DNA of 5,498 nt, taken from Alphaproteobacteria bacterium. GTDB taxonomy: Bacteria > Pseudomonadota > Alphaproteobacteria > Sphingomonadales > Sphingomonadaceae. The notes under the pieces were generated by a model. The model did no database searches, was not told the origin of the DNA, and worked only from the letters and a program-made list of their open reading frames with translations. This document shows, piece after piece, positions 1 through 5,498 of this stretch. A program made the translations under genes and the position numbers. Location: NCBI GenBank assembly GCA_028293055.1, contig JAQGLD010000550.1:1-5498 (forward strand), given 5' to 3'. Position 1 is the first letter of the stretch, and every line of letters starts with the position of its first letter.

Positions 1-170
1 CCATCACCATCATAGACCTTGATCGGCGTGCAGGTGAATCGCTCGCCGGCAGGAACGACCTCGCCCGATCCATATTGCCGACCCGGCTCCGCATCGCCTC
101 GCTGGCACGCACCGAGCGCCAAGAGCAATGCTAGTCCGAACCCCCGAAAATAGCGGGAAGTGTGAGGCAA
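1..170 (-). CDS. Lipoprotein of the thermonuclease (SNase-like) family, N-terminal part, runs off left edge
   Basis: The minus strand reads a partial protein with a lipoprotein signal peptide: MPHTSRYFRG, then a hydrophobic FGLALLLALGAC segment whose end (LALGAC) is a lipobox with the acylated Cys near residue 22. After a short polar linker comes FTCTPIKVYDGDG, which resembles the first strand and metal-binding DGD turn of staphylococcal-nuclease-fold proteins. The coding frame continues past position 1, so the catalytic Arg/Glu residues are not visible. The expected product is a membrane-anchored, outward-facing nuclease-like protein; activity is inferred from the family only. No ATG lies in frame nearby. 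I chose TTG at 170 because it gives a normal n-region; TTG at 188 is the alternative. Neither has a clear Shine-Dalgarno. The start overlaps the upstream membrane-protein gene by about 40 bases, which suggests translational coupling. Confidence is good for a lipoprotein signal and moderate for the nuclease family. Confidence 0.62.
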   Translation of the reverse strand, partial: MPHTSRYFRGFGLALLLALGACQRGDAEPGRQYGSGEVVPAGERFTCTPIKVYDGD

Positions 171-349
171 AGCATGGCCACGGACCAAAGAGCTAAAAGG
201 GCGACATAGGCCCAGAACTGCTCCGGCTGGTCCTCCCGACTGATGCGCTCCGATGGCCGGAAAAATATCCTCCCCGTGGCGAGGCTGCCCCATATGCAGC
301 CGATCACCACCGGAAGCGCGATGGCATCGAAGATTAGCGCGCCCCACAT
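131..349 (-). CDS. Small two-helix membrane protein (72 aa), unknown function
   Basis: I do not recognise a family. The protein has two hydrophobic stretches, residues about 3-25 (ALIFDAIALPVVIGCIWGSL) and about 45-67 (FWAYVALLALWSVAMLCLTL). They are separated by a charged loop of about 20 residues containing RPSERISREDQPEQ, so it should be an inner-membrane hairpin. The ATG at 349 is the first possible start after an in-frame stop just upstream; the sequence before it (gaaga) is only a weak ribosome-binding site. It lies 87 bases after the CxxC protein gene on the same strand, and its 3' end overlaps the start of the lipoprotein nuclease. All the minus-strand genes here could therefore share a transcript. 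Being real is supported by the two well-formed membrane segments, the strand agreement and the overlap with the next gene, not by homology. Confidence 0.55.
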   Translation of the reverse strand: MWGALIFDAIALPVVIGCIWGSLATGRIFFRPSERISREDQPEQFWAYVALLALWSVAMLCLTLPAIFGGSD

Positions 350-436
350 TCTTCGTGACCCCTACTGTCCGCAAGGTGCCGCCCGCACACGATGGATCGA
401 GCGAGCTGTGTTCGCAACTCGCCAGCCCCGAGCGCA

Positions 437-613
437 TCACGACACCGGCAGGGGCTCATGCCCTGGCTGTTGATGGTGGATGACATCGCCCAGGCGCCGA
501 CGGTCGAAGGCCTGACCACAATCTTCGCAGACGGCGAAATGGCGCGATTCGTCCTCGTAATCCGGTCCCTCGGATCGGAGCGCGTTGCGCCATTCGCGAT
601 CGTCGTGGATCAT
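437..613 (-). CDS. Small CxxC/HH zinc-finger-like protein (58 aa) coupled to ligD
   Basis: The ATG at 613 shares bases with the ligD stop (CTATGA), giving a four-base ATGA overlap typical of translational coupling. The protein begins MIHDDREWRNALRSEG, is acidic to about residue 23, and then carries AVCEDCGQAFDRRRLGDVIH followed by HQQPGHEPL. The spacing is Cys29-x2-Cys32, His46-His47 and His52, which could bind one zinc ion in a C2H2-like knuckle. I believe similar short CxxCGQ-F-RR-L-x-HH proteins occur in sphingomonads, but no function is known to me. The location suggests an accessory role beside the end-joining ligase, or simply co-expression; this is inference. The same frame is open further upstream, antiparallel to nothing but inside ligD in another phase, so a longer start is formally possible. 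The ATGA overlap and the clean change from shadow-like to protein-like composition favour 613. Confidence 0.68.
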   Translation of the reverse strand: MIHDDREWRNALRSEGPDYEDESRHFAVCEDCGQAFDRRRLGDVIHHQQPGHEPLPVS

Positions 614-2411
614 AGCGGTTCCGCCGGCAAGTTCTGCTCCGCGATCCCCCACCCCTTCAGGCTCCGTCGCTTCGCCCGCCGAACCAACTCGGCCGCTTCG
701 GCAATGGTGAATGCCGCGGGGCTGTCGATATCTGCCAGCTCCTTCCAACCGACAGGGGCCGCCACCGGCGAGCCAGGCCGGGCCCGCACCGAATAGGCCA
801 TGACCGCGGTCGCGGTGCGCTGGTTGCGCAGATAGTCGAGGAAGATCCGGCCGGTCCGATGCGCCTTGGCGATCGCGACCGTGAAGCGGTCCGGATCCTC
901 GCGGGCCAACCGCGCGCAGAAGCCCTGGGCGAAGGCGCGCACGGCCTCCCAATCGCAGTCCGGGGCGAACGGCACCACGACATGGATCCCCTTGCCGCCG
1001 GTCAGCAGAGCAAAGCTGGCGAGGCCCAACGCCGTCAAGCGGTCGCGCACCTCGAAGGCCGCGCGCTTGACCTCGTCGAAGCCGATGCCGTCCCCGGGAT
1101 CGAGGTCGATCGCAATCCGGTCGGGCCGCTCATAGTCCGGGACCCGCGAGCCCCAGGCATGAAATTCGACCGCTCCGGCCTCGACGCAGGCGAGCAGCCC
1201 GTCGAGGTCGTCGATGGTCAGATAGTCCTCGGTCCGGCCGTTCTTCTGAAGGATGGGGATCGTACGGATCGGCTCGCCGAAATCCTGGTCGGTCGCCGGA
1301 TGGTTGCGGTTCCTCTGGAAGACGCAGTAGCGGCCATGGCAGCGGAACAGGTTCAGCGGCCGGTCGGTGATCTGGGGCAGGATCAGCGGCGCCACGCCGT
1401 GGTAATAAGCGAGCAGCGCCTCGCGGTCGGGCACCGAGCCGTGCTCGACCAGGTGCGCGGGCTCGCGGCTCGACGCTGCCCCCCTCGGTCGCGACGTGGC
1501 CGGCGCCCGCTCCGGCGGGATGTACGCGATCGCCTTGACCGTGGCGTGCCGCAGCATTTCCTCACCGCGCAGGTGACGGACGATCACTCGCATCTCCGGT
1601 CTCAGCCAGCTCGTCTCCGGGCGAGGATCCATGTGCAGCGCAGGCTTGTCCGTCTTCAGCCGCTCGTTGGCGCGCCAGAAGCGCTCGCGGTCCGATTCGG
1701 AAAAGGTCACCATTGCAGCGCCGGCATATTCGAGGCGGCGATCGTCGGTCTCGCGCGCCAGGAGCGCGACCGGCGCCCGATCGCCCCTCGATGTGCCGAT
1801 CACGACGAATTCGCCTTCGGTGAAGCTCTTGGTCTTGAGCCAGGCCTTGGCCGGGCCGCTGCGGTACCGGCTGCCGAGTTTCTTGGAGACGATGCCCTCC
1901 AACCCCGTCCGCTCGGCGAGCGCGAAGAATTCCGGTCCGCCGCCGACGACATGATCGCTGAACTGCACCGCGCGCGCGGCCTCGTTGGCGCCCAGGATGT
2001 CGCGCAGCCGGCTACGGCGATCCTCGACCGGCTCGCGGCGCAGGTCACGCCCGTCGAGGTGGAGCAGGTCGAACGCCATGAAGACGAGTCCGTCGGGTTT
2101 GCGCCGGGCAAGCTGCGAACGCAGCTCGGCGAAGTCGGAGAGGCCGCGCCAGTCCTGCACGATGACCTCGCCGTCGATCCGGGCCGTGCGGCAATCGAGC
2201 CCCCGGGCCGCCTCAGTGATCGCACCGTAGAGGTGCGACCAGTCATGGCCGCGGCGCGTGAAGGCACGCGCCTCGCCGCGATCGACGATCAGTTGCGTCC
2301 GGTACCCGTCATATTTGAGCTCGTGGATCCAGTCGTCGCCGGCGGAGCGGAATCGACCAGTCCCGGCAGCATTGGCGGCACGAAGGCAAGGCGGGTGGCA
2401 AGACTCGTCAC
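610..2411 (-). pseudogene. ligD: LigD, ATP-dependent DNA ligase + polymerase/primase for NHEJ, frameshifted near the N-terminus
   Basis: LigD seals and fills double-strand breaks together with Ku. In the restored frame (about 600 residues) the order is ligase then polymerase, with no 3'-phosphoesterase domain. Ligase signatures are the N-terminal FVPPMLPGLVD, nucleotidyl motif I ELKYDGYR (Lys33, codon 2316-2314), RIDGEVIV, FMAFDLLHLDG, motif IV EGIVSK (about 172-177) and motif V WLKTKS (about 191-196). An OB-fold region ends near the LLRHATVKAI-like segment EMLRHATVKAI. The archaeo-eukaryotic primase-type domain (about 310-585) shows the metal pair DLDPGDG (Asp436, Asp438), GGKGIHVVVP (His477) and IFLDYLRNQRTATAV (Asp526). 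The N-terminal 24 residues lie in a different frame from the rest; one extra base near 2340 joins them exactly where homologues read LVD-PP-GDDW. Without it the only usable start is the internal GTG at 2160, which omits the ligase lysine but leaves the polymerase domain whole. The proposed start is GTG 2411, before TSLATRLAF; ATG 2600 is an open but unconvincing alternative. It may be a true pseudogene or a sequencing error. Confidence 0.9.
2336..2346 (-). other. Frameshift point in ligD
   Basis: On the minus strand, the frame coding FVPPMLPGLVDSAPP continues as PATTGSTSSN and stops at 2289. The adjacent frame reads GDDWIHELKYDGYR and stays open to the ligD end. Adding one G in the run gccggcgac gives ccg-ccg-ggc-gac-gac, which encodes PPGDDW at the length expected for LigD. 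Upstream in the second frame there is no ATG, GTG or TTG before 2160, so that frame has no start of its own for the ligase core. Confidence 0.85.
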
Positions 2412-2668
2412 CGGGTGGAATCGCTCGATCGCGGTGTCGGTTCCGCCGGCCGGCCGGCCTCTCCCGCGGCGGGCCAGTAAAGGCCGCAAGACCGCCCCCC
2501 GGACCTCACCGTGAAGAAGCTCGCGTCTGGCCTGCTTGCGTCGAAATTGGCGGCCCAAATAGTCCCCGCGGGCTCGTCTCACATTCAAGCTACGGGTCAT
2601 TTCGCAAGGGTCGGGTCAGATGCGAATGTTCATTATGGATGACGCGGTGATGCGAATATCGGGAGTTT
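2412..2668. other. Spacer between divergent ligD and the GNAT-like gene
   Basis: This 257-base spacer separates the proposed ligD start (minus) from the plus-strand acetyltransferase-like gene. It contains a 14-bp GC palindrome at 2445-2458, a less GC-rich part at about 2590-2665, and a repeated 9-mer (gatgcgaat) just before the plus-strand gene. Any promoters for both genes should lie here, but I could not pick convincing -35/-10 pairs. The minus strand is open from ATG 2600 in the ligD N-terminal frame, but its Arg-rich translation resembles no LigD domain, so I treat it as noncoding. Confidence 0.4.
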
Positions 2669-3232
2669 GTGACTCGGGCGACTGAAGTGGCTGCACAACG
2701 ATCGAAAGATGGCCGTGCTGCGGCAGCGCAGCGCATCCTGAAGGAGACCTGGAGCCGGCGCACAGAGCCGGTGGAGATGCGCTTCGAAGGGCTTGGCCTG
2801 CCCTCAATCCTGCGCCGACACGATGGGGTCCCCAAAGCGGGGGCAAGTCTCGCTTTCGGCGGCTATCTCGACTTTTCCGGCGCCTGGATCGATGATCCCC
2901 GAGCCGTTTACCTGGCGATGATAGCGTCTGACGGCCGCGGGGACGGCGGACGTCTCCTCGACGCTATCACGCGGCTGGCTGGCCGGCTCTCCTTGGCGAT
3001 CGTGGGAAAGCCAGCGCGGCTGCATCCGCTCGACTGGTGCGGCATTGCGCCATTCGAATATAGCGAGCAGCGTCTGTTACGCTGGTATCGTCGCCATGGA
3101 TTCGATGTGCTGGTTCAGGGGAGCGACACGCGCGTCGTGCACCGCCCGCTTGGTTGTGAACCGGAGCACGCCTCGATGGCGTGCGAGACTGCAGAGCGGG
3201 ATCGACGGGAGCCATTCCGGCCACGGTCATAG
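2669..3232 (+). CDS. GNAT-like acetyltransferase-family protein (187 aa), tentative
   Basis: The GTG start at 2669 follows a GGGAG Shine-Dalgarno (2661-2665) at short spacing; an in-frame stop lies just upstream, so nothing earlier fits. Two places recall the GNAT fold. AVYLAMIASDGRGDGGRLL (about 79-97) looks like strand 4 plus the pyrophosphate-binding R/Q-x-x-G-x-G/A loop. RLLRWYRRHGFDV (135-147) matches the common C-terminal 'aL..WY.r.GF' element. The first 35 residues are basic and helical and do not look like GNAT; the last 25 (from about 163) are a charged tail. If it is an acetyltransferase, acetyl-CoA would be the donor and the acceptor is unknown. Its stop codon overlaps that of the convergent hydrolase. 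It diverges from ligD, so a DNA-repair link is only positional. I am confident that it is a gene and only moderately confident of the family. Confidence 0.6.
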   Translation: MTRATEVAAQRSKDGRAAAAQRILKETWSRRTEPVEMRFEGLGLPSILRRHDGVPKAGASLAFGGYLDFSGAWIDDPRAVYLAMIASDGRGDGGRLLDAITRLAGRLSLAIVGKPARLHPLDWCGIAPFEYSEQRLLRWYRRHGFDVLVQGSDTRVVHRPLGCEPEHASMACETAERDRREPFRPRS

Positions 3233-4429
3233 CCGGCAGCCCGCCGCCAGCCGCGGATCCAGCATCAGGGCCCTGAGTTCCTGGTAAAGCTTCGTCGCCG
3301 CCGGCGGATCGCGATTGGACAGCACCACCAGCGACCATTGATCGTCCGGAAAGGCTGCAATCTCGGTGTTTGCGCCCAGCGTACCGCCATTATGACCGAA
3401 CCAGCGGTGCCCATCGATATTGCCAACTCCGAAGCCGTATCCATAAAAGCGCGCCGGCTGACCGCCGGAGGCCGGGGCAGCTTCGGCCTGGGGTGCGATC
3501 AGGGCCGCCGTCGTCGCGGGCCGAGTCAGGCGGTTCGCCAGGAGGGCCGCAAGAAACCTTTGAATGTCGTCAGCAGTGCTGAAAAGCCCGCCGGCCGGTG
3601 ATCCATATCCCTCGGTCGCCCCCGGCGCAGGACGAAGCGAGCCGGCGCCAGGCGGAGGCTCGATCCGCTTGCCATCCGGGCCGATCAGGATCATCGGCGG
3701 ATGGGGCGCACCTGTGCTCGCAATTCCCGCTCCGGGACCTCGGGTGATGCCGACGTCGAGCGTTGCAAGGGGATGCGGGGCCAGCCCGCTCGAGGTCATG
3801 CCAGCGGGTCCGAAGATGCGCCGCCGCAGATAATCCCCGTAGGACTGGCCCGACACACGCTCGATCAGAATGCCCAGCAGCGCGAATCCACTGTTCGAAT
3901 AGCTGAACCGGGTTCCCGGCTCGAACGCCGGCTTGTCATCGCGGATGAGGGGAAGGATATCGCTCGCAGTGCGCGCCCGCATCATTGCGGCCATATTTTC
4001 CGGCTTGAAGAAGTCGCCGAGGCCGGAAGTATGGGTGAGCAACTGGCGCACCGTCACCTTCGAGGCTTCCGGCGTGAGCCCTTCGACATAGCGCCCGATC
4101 GGATCGCCGAAATGCACCCTGCCGGCCTCGACGAGCTGCGCCACGGCTACGGCCGTGAACATCTTGCTGGCGGAGCCAAGGTTGAACCGGGTGGTCGCGG
4201 CGATCGGTCGACTGGCCGGTCCGGCGATCGTCCCGGAGGTCACGACCCATTCTGGGCGCCCGCGATAGGCAAGCGAGACGGTTCCGGAAAAATCCGATTC
4301 GTGCATGCGCCTCTCGGCGCATTGACGCACCGCACCAGCCTGGCCCGCGGCCCACCCGGCCTGATGGCCTGCCGCTGTGGCAGCCGCCAGCGCCATGCAT
4401 CCGATCGCCGTTCGGTTCGAAATGGCCAT
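3227..4429 (-). CDS. Exported serine hydrolase, beta-lactamase/DD-peptidase-like (class C fold)
   Basis: The protein belongs to the beta-lactamase-related serine hydrolase superfamily (Pfam Beta-lactamase type), which includes esterases, D-aminopeptidases and penicillin-binding-like enzymes. Numbered from ATG 4429 (400 aa), it has FNLGSASKMFTAVAV with nucleophile Ser86 and Lys89 (SxxK). LLTHTSGLGDFF follows (about 130), then FSYSNSGFALLG with Tyr177-Ser-Asn179 (YxN). Near the C-terminus, WFGHNGGTLGANTE has His346-Asn-Gly348 in place of the KTG triad, as is common in the esterase-like members. The N-terminus, MAISNRTAIGCMALAAATAA, is a signal peptide with likely cleavage before about residue 33, so the mature enzyme should act in the periplasm. 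ATG 4429 has GGAG about 9 bases upstream; GTG 4444 is five codons earlier with no ribosome-binding site. Substrate cannot be told from sequence, and antibiotic resistance should not be assumed. It diverges from the winged-helix regulator across about 120 bases. Confidence 0.9.
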   Translation of the reverse strand: MAISNRTAIGCMALAAATAAGHQAGWAAGQAGAVRQCAERRMHESDFSGTVSLAYRGRPEWVVTSGTIAGPASRPIAATTRFNLGSASKMFTAVAVAQLVEAGRVHFGDPIGRYVEGLTPEASKVTVRQLLTHTSGLGDFFKPENMAAMMRARTASDILPLIRDDKPAFEPGTRFSYSNSGFALLGILIERVSGQSYGDYLRRRIFGPAGMTSSGLAPHPLATLDVGITRGPGAGIASTGAPHPPMILIGPDGKRIEPPPGAGSLRPAPGATEGYGSPAGGLFSTADDIQRFLAALLANRLTRPATTAALIAPQAEAAPASGGQPARFYGYGFGVGNIDGHRWFGHNGGTLGANTEIAAFPDDQWSLVVLSNRDPPAATKLYQELRALMLDPRLAAGCRL

Positions 4430-4505
4430 CCAGCTTGGCTCCACTGATGTGCAATGAGGGAACCTGCCGCGAGTCTACTTCAAATCCTATCCCTTCCCTT
4501 GAACA

Positions 4506-4514
4506 TGCTATAGA
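4506..4514 (+). promoter_or_regulatory. Extended -10 promoter box for the winged-helix regulator
   Basis: TGCTATAGA fits the extended -10 form TGnTATAAT with one mismatch in the hexamer. It lies 36 bases before the regulator ATG, in the divergent spacer. No good -35 is seen 16-18 bases upstream, which is tolerable for an extended -10. The call rests on sequence match and position alone. Confidence 0.35.
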
Positions 4515-4521
4515 CCCGGAC

Positions 4522-4533
4522 CCGCTGAAGCGG
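4522..4533. promoter_or_regulatory. Inverted repeat in the regulator leader, possible operator
   Basis: CCGCT-GA-AGCGG is a perfect 5-bp-arm inverted repeat between the -10 box and the Shine-Dalgarno of the regulator gene. Its position would suit autorepression by the winged-helix protein, but such short GC-rich repeats are frequent by chance. Confidence 0.22.
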
Positions 4534-4550
4534 CGGCGGCGGGAGGCATA

Positions 4551-5123
4551 ATGATCGACAGGCTCGACATCACCGACCCGAGGGCGGCCGCCATCCTCGC
4601 CGGCACAACGAGCCGTTATATCCTCCTTGAGCTGGCGGGCTGCGAGCGAACGCTCGGGATGCTCAAGACCGTTACCGGCCTGCCGCTCAACCTCCTTCAT
4701 TATCATCTGCGCCGGATGATCTCCCTGGAGCTCGTGAGCATAGTGCGCGAGGAAGCCCGCGCCGGGAGACCCGTCAAAGTCTATCGCGCCGTTGCCCGCT
4801 CCTTCTTCGTTCCGGCGCAGCTCGTCTCTCGCGATGCGAACAAGCTGCTGACCCTCGAGCTCAACGCCGCCCTCGAGCGGGCCCGGGCGCTCAGCCGCGA
4901 GGATGGGGTCCTTTATTCCTCTGTCGAAGGCGGCCATCCCAAGATGCAACGGATCGGCGACGCTGGGTCTGAAGGGACCGAGCTTTGGGGAGGTCTTTTT
5001 CTCGACGAGAGGAATGCCAAGGCGCTCGCCGCCGACCTGCGGCGGCTTCTTCAACTTTATCAGGGCCCCCCGAAGAAAGGCGCGCACGCCTACCTTGCCC
5101 ACCTTGCGGTTGCGAAACGGTAG
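4551..5123 (+). CDS. Winged helix-turn-helix (ArsR-like) transcriptional regulator, 190 aa
   Basis: The ATG follows GGGAGG (4541-4546) with 4 bases between. The N-terminal part (about 10-85) is an ArsR-type winged helix. An opening ITDPRAAAILAGTTSRYILL helix is followed by the helix-turn-helix TLGMLKTVTGLPLNLLHYHL with recognition helix about 45-57, then a basic wing ending in GRPVKVYRAV. The C-terminal half (about 90-190) is a helical domain with LFLDERNAKALAADLRRLLQ, resembling the 'L-t-E-A-LA-eLr-LL-Y' element of longer ArsR/HTH_20-type regulators. There are no paired Cys residues of a metal sensor (only Cys31 is seen), so sensing of metal ions is unlikely; the ligand is unknown. It would dimerise and bind operators near its own promoter. 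It sits upstream of an AHSA1-type protein on the same strand and diverges from the hydrolase, so both are plausible targets. Confidence 0.82.
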   Translation: MIDRLDITDPRAAAILAGTTSRYILLELAGCERTLGMLKTVTGLPLNLLHYHLRRMISLELVSIVREEARAGRPVKVYRAVARSFFVPAQLVSRDANKLLTLELNAALERARALSREDGVLYSSVEGGHPKMQRIGDAGSEGTELWGGLFLDERNAKALAADLRRLLQLYQGPPKKGAHAYLAHLAVAKR

Positions 5124-5173
5124 CCCCGGACCCCTCACCCCTGTCCCGAGACAACGGCCGGCACGAATCCGTC

Positions 5174-5208
5174 CAGGCCGGCCTGAATTGCCAGCACGCC
5201 TTAAGGCG
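5174..5208. repeat. Two perfect 12-bp palindromes in the spacer before the AHSA1 gene
   Basis: caggccggcctg (5174-5185) and cgccttaaggcg (5197-5208) are each perfectly self-complementary, with centres 23 bases apart, about two helical turns. They lie between the regulator stop and the Shine-Dalgarno of the downstream gene. With no loop they make poor hairpins, so protein binding sites are likelier than a terminator. No T-run follows either one. Confidence 0.35.
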
Positions 5209-5236
5209 CCTAGCGAGCATGAAGGGGGAGGTCCGC

Positions 5237-5498
5237 ATGGAAATTCCGATCCAGCTTCAGTGTAGCCCGGCTTCGGCTTATCGATCCTGGACCGATGCCG
5301 AGACCATCATTCGGTGGTGGGCGTCTCCAGGCGTGTACCGCGTCGTGGCGTGGAAGGCGGATCTGGTCGAAGGAGGTGCGTGGCGGGTCGACTTCGAGGC
5401 ACCAGACGGCGCGAGATTCGGCGCAGGCGGCGCGTACATCGCGGTTTGCGCACCCGGCACCCTGGACTGGACATGGCGAGCGGACTGGGATCCGGAAA
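5237..5498 (+). CDS. SRPBCC/AHSA1-domain protein, N-terminal part, runs off right edge
   Basis: The frame is open from ATG 5237 to the end of the window (87 codons, no stop), so the gene is partial. ATG 5237 has GGGGGAGG (5224-5231) five bases upstream; an in-frame ATG at 5219 would add six residues but has a poorer site. The sequence follows the AHSA1 (Aha1-like) pattern: MEIPIQLQCSPASAYRSWTD as first strand and helix, IIRWWASPG as the 'rWw' element, VAWKADLVEGGAWRVDF as 'w..dlr.GG.wr', then GAGGAYIAV and LDWTWRADW as the following strands. Members form a helix-grip fold with a hydrophobic cavity for lipids or other small molecules; most bacterial ones have no known ligand. Coupling with an ArsR-like regulator gene 113 bases upstream is a widespread arrangement, and the two are probably expressed together. 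Confidence 0.78.
   Translation, partial: MEIPIQLQCSPASAYRSWTDAETIIRWWASPGVYRVVAWKADLVEGGAWRVDFEAPDGARFGAGGAYIAVCAPGTLDWTWRADWDPE

Noticed and set aside
334..519. 61-codon minus-strand open frame
   Set aside because: It overlaps the CxxC/HH gene and the membrane-protein start in another phase and has no Shine-Dalgarno or motif.
392..796. 134-codon plus-strand open frame across the ligD 3' end
   Set aside because: It overlaps both the conserved ligD C-terminus and the CxxC/HH gene on the opposite strand and has no protein-like features.
614..952. Upstream extension of the CxxC/HH protein frame to 952
   Set aside because: The extension lies inside ligD in another phase with low-complexity shadow composition; the ATGA overlap gives a better start.
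859..2514. 551-codon plus-strand open frame opposite ligD
   Set aside because: It is antisense to recognised LigD motifs, has shadow-type Arg/Ala/Gly-rich composition and no domain pattern; long antisense frames are expected at this GC content.
2412..2600. N-terminal extension of LigD from ATG 2600
   Set aside because: It is open and in frame, but the translation is Arg-rich, matches no LigD or PE element, and uses codons poor in third-position GC compared with the rest of the gene.
2620..2685. Short plus-strand frame beginning MRMFIMDDAVMRIS as a possible leader peptide
   Set aside because: It overlaps the GTG start of the GNAT-like gene, has no ribosome-binding site and no attenuation-type codon run or hairpin.
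3701..4447. 248-codon plus-strand open frame opposite the hydrolase
   Set aside because: It is antisense to the SxxK and YSN motifs and lacks a ribosome-binding site or any recognisable domain.
3936..5138. 400-codon minus-strand open frame spanning the regulator and part of the hydrolase
   Set aside because: It runs opposite the winged-helix gene and then out of phase within the hydrolase, ignoring both sets of clear motifs.
5124..5236. Possible intrinsic terminator after the regulator
   Set aside because: The palindromes have no loop and no T-run follows, so they do not resemble a Rho-independent terminator.

Overview
The window is GC-rich, densely packed bacterial DNA. Extra-long antisense open frames run opposite the real genes, as is usual at high GC. 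The LigD type, the small zinc-finger-like protein beside it and the lipoprotein nuclease with a DGDG motif all suggest an alphaproteobacterium, probably from the Sphingomonadales. That placement is inferred from protein style; no marker gene is present.

Left block (about 1-2411, all minus strand). In transcription order this holds ligD (DNA ligase plus polymerase/primase of bacterial non-homologous end joining), a 58-residue CxxC/HH protein whose ATG overlaps the ligD stop as ATGA, a 72-residue two-helix membrane protein, and the start of a lipoprotein of the staphylococcal-nuclease (thermonuclease) family that leaves the left edge. The ligD reading frame is broken by what looks like a single missing base near 2340, just before the catalytic KYDG lysine motif. 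The open frame that remains starts internally at GTG 2160 and lacks the ligase nucleophile. No ku gene lies in the window.

Middle block (2412-4444). An AT-richer spacer leads into a plus-strand 187-residue protein with weak GNAT acetyltransferase features. It converges on a minus-strand exported serine beta-lactamase-like hydrolase (SxxK, YSN, HNG), and the two stop codons overlap within 6 bases.

Right block (4445-5498). Diverging from the hydrolase is a 190-residue winged-helix (ArsR-like) regulator with a good Shine-Dalgarno and an extended -10 box. It is followed, 113 bases on, by the start of an SRPBCC/AHSA1-type small-molecule-binding protein that runs off the right edge. The spacer between these two holds two perfect 12-bp palindromes. 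An ArsR-like regulator next to an AHSA1 protein is a common bacterial pairing. The hydrolase may be a co-regulated divergent partner, but the sequence does not prove this.

No RNA genes, insertion sequences, CRISPR arrays or clear intrinsic terminators were found. Nothing here amounts to a demonstrated new system. The points most worth a second look are the frameshifted ligD and the small zinc-finger-like gene coupled to it.
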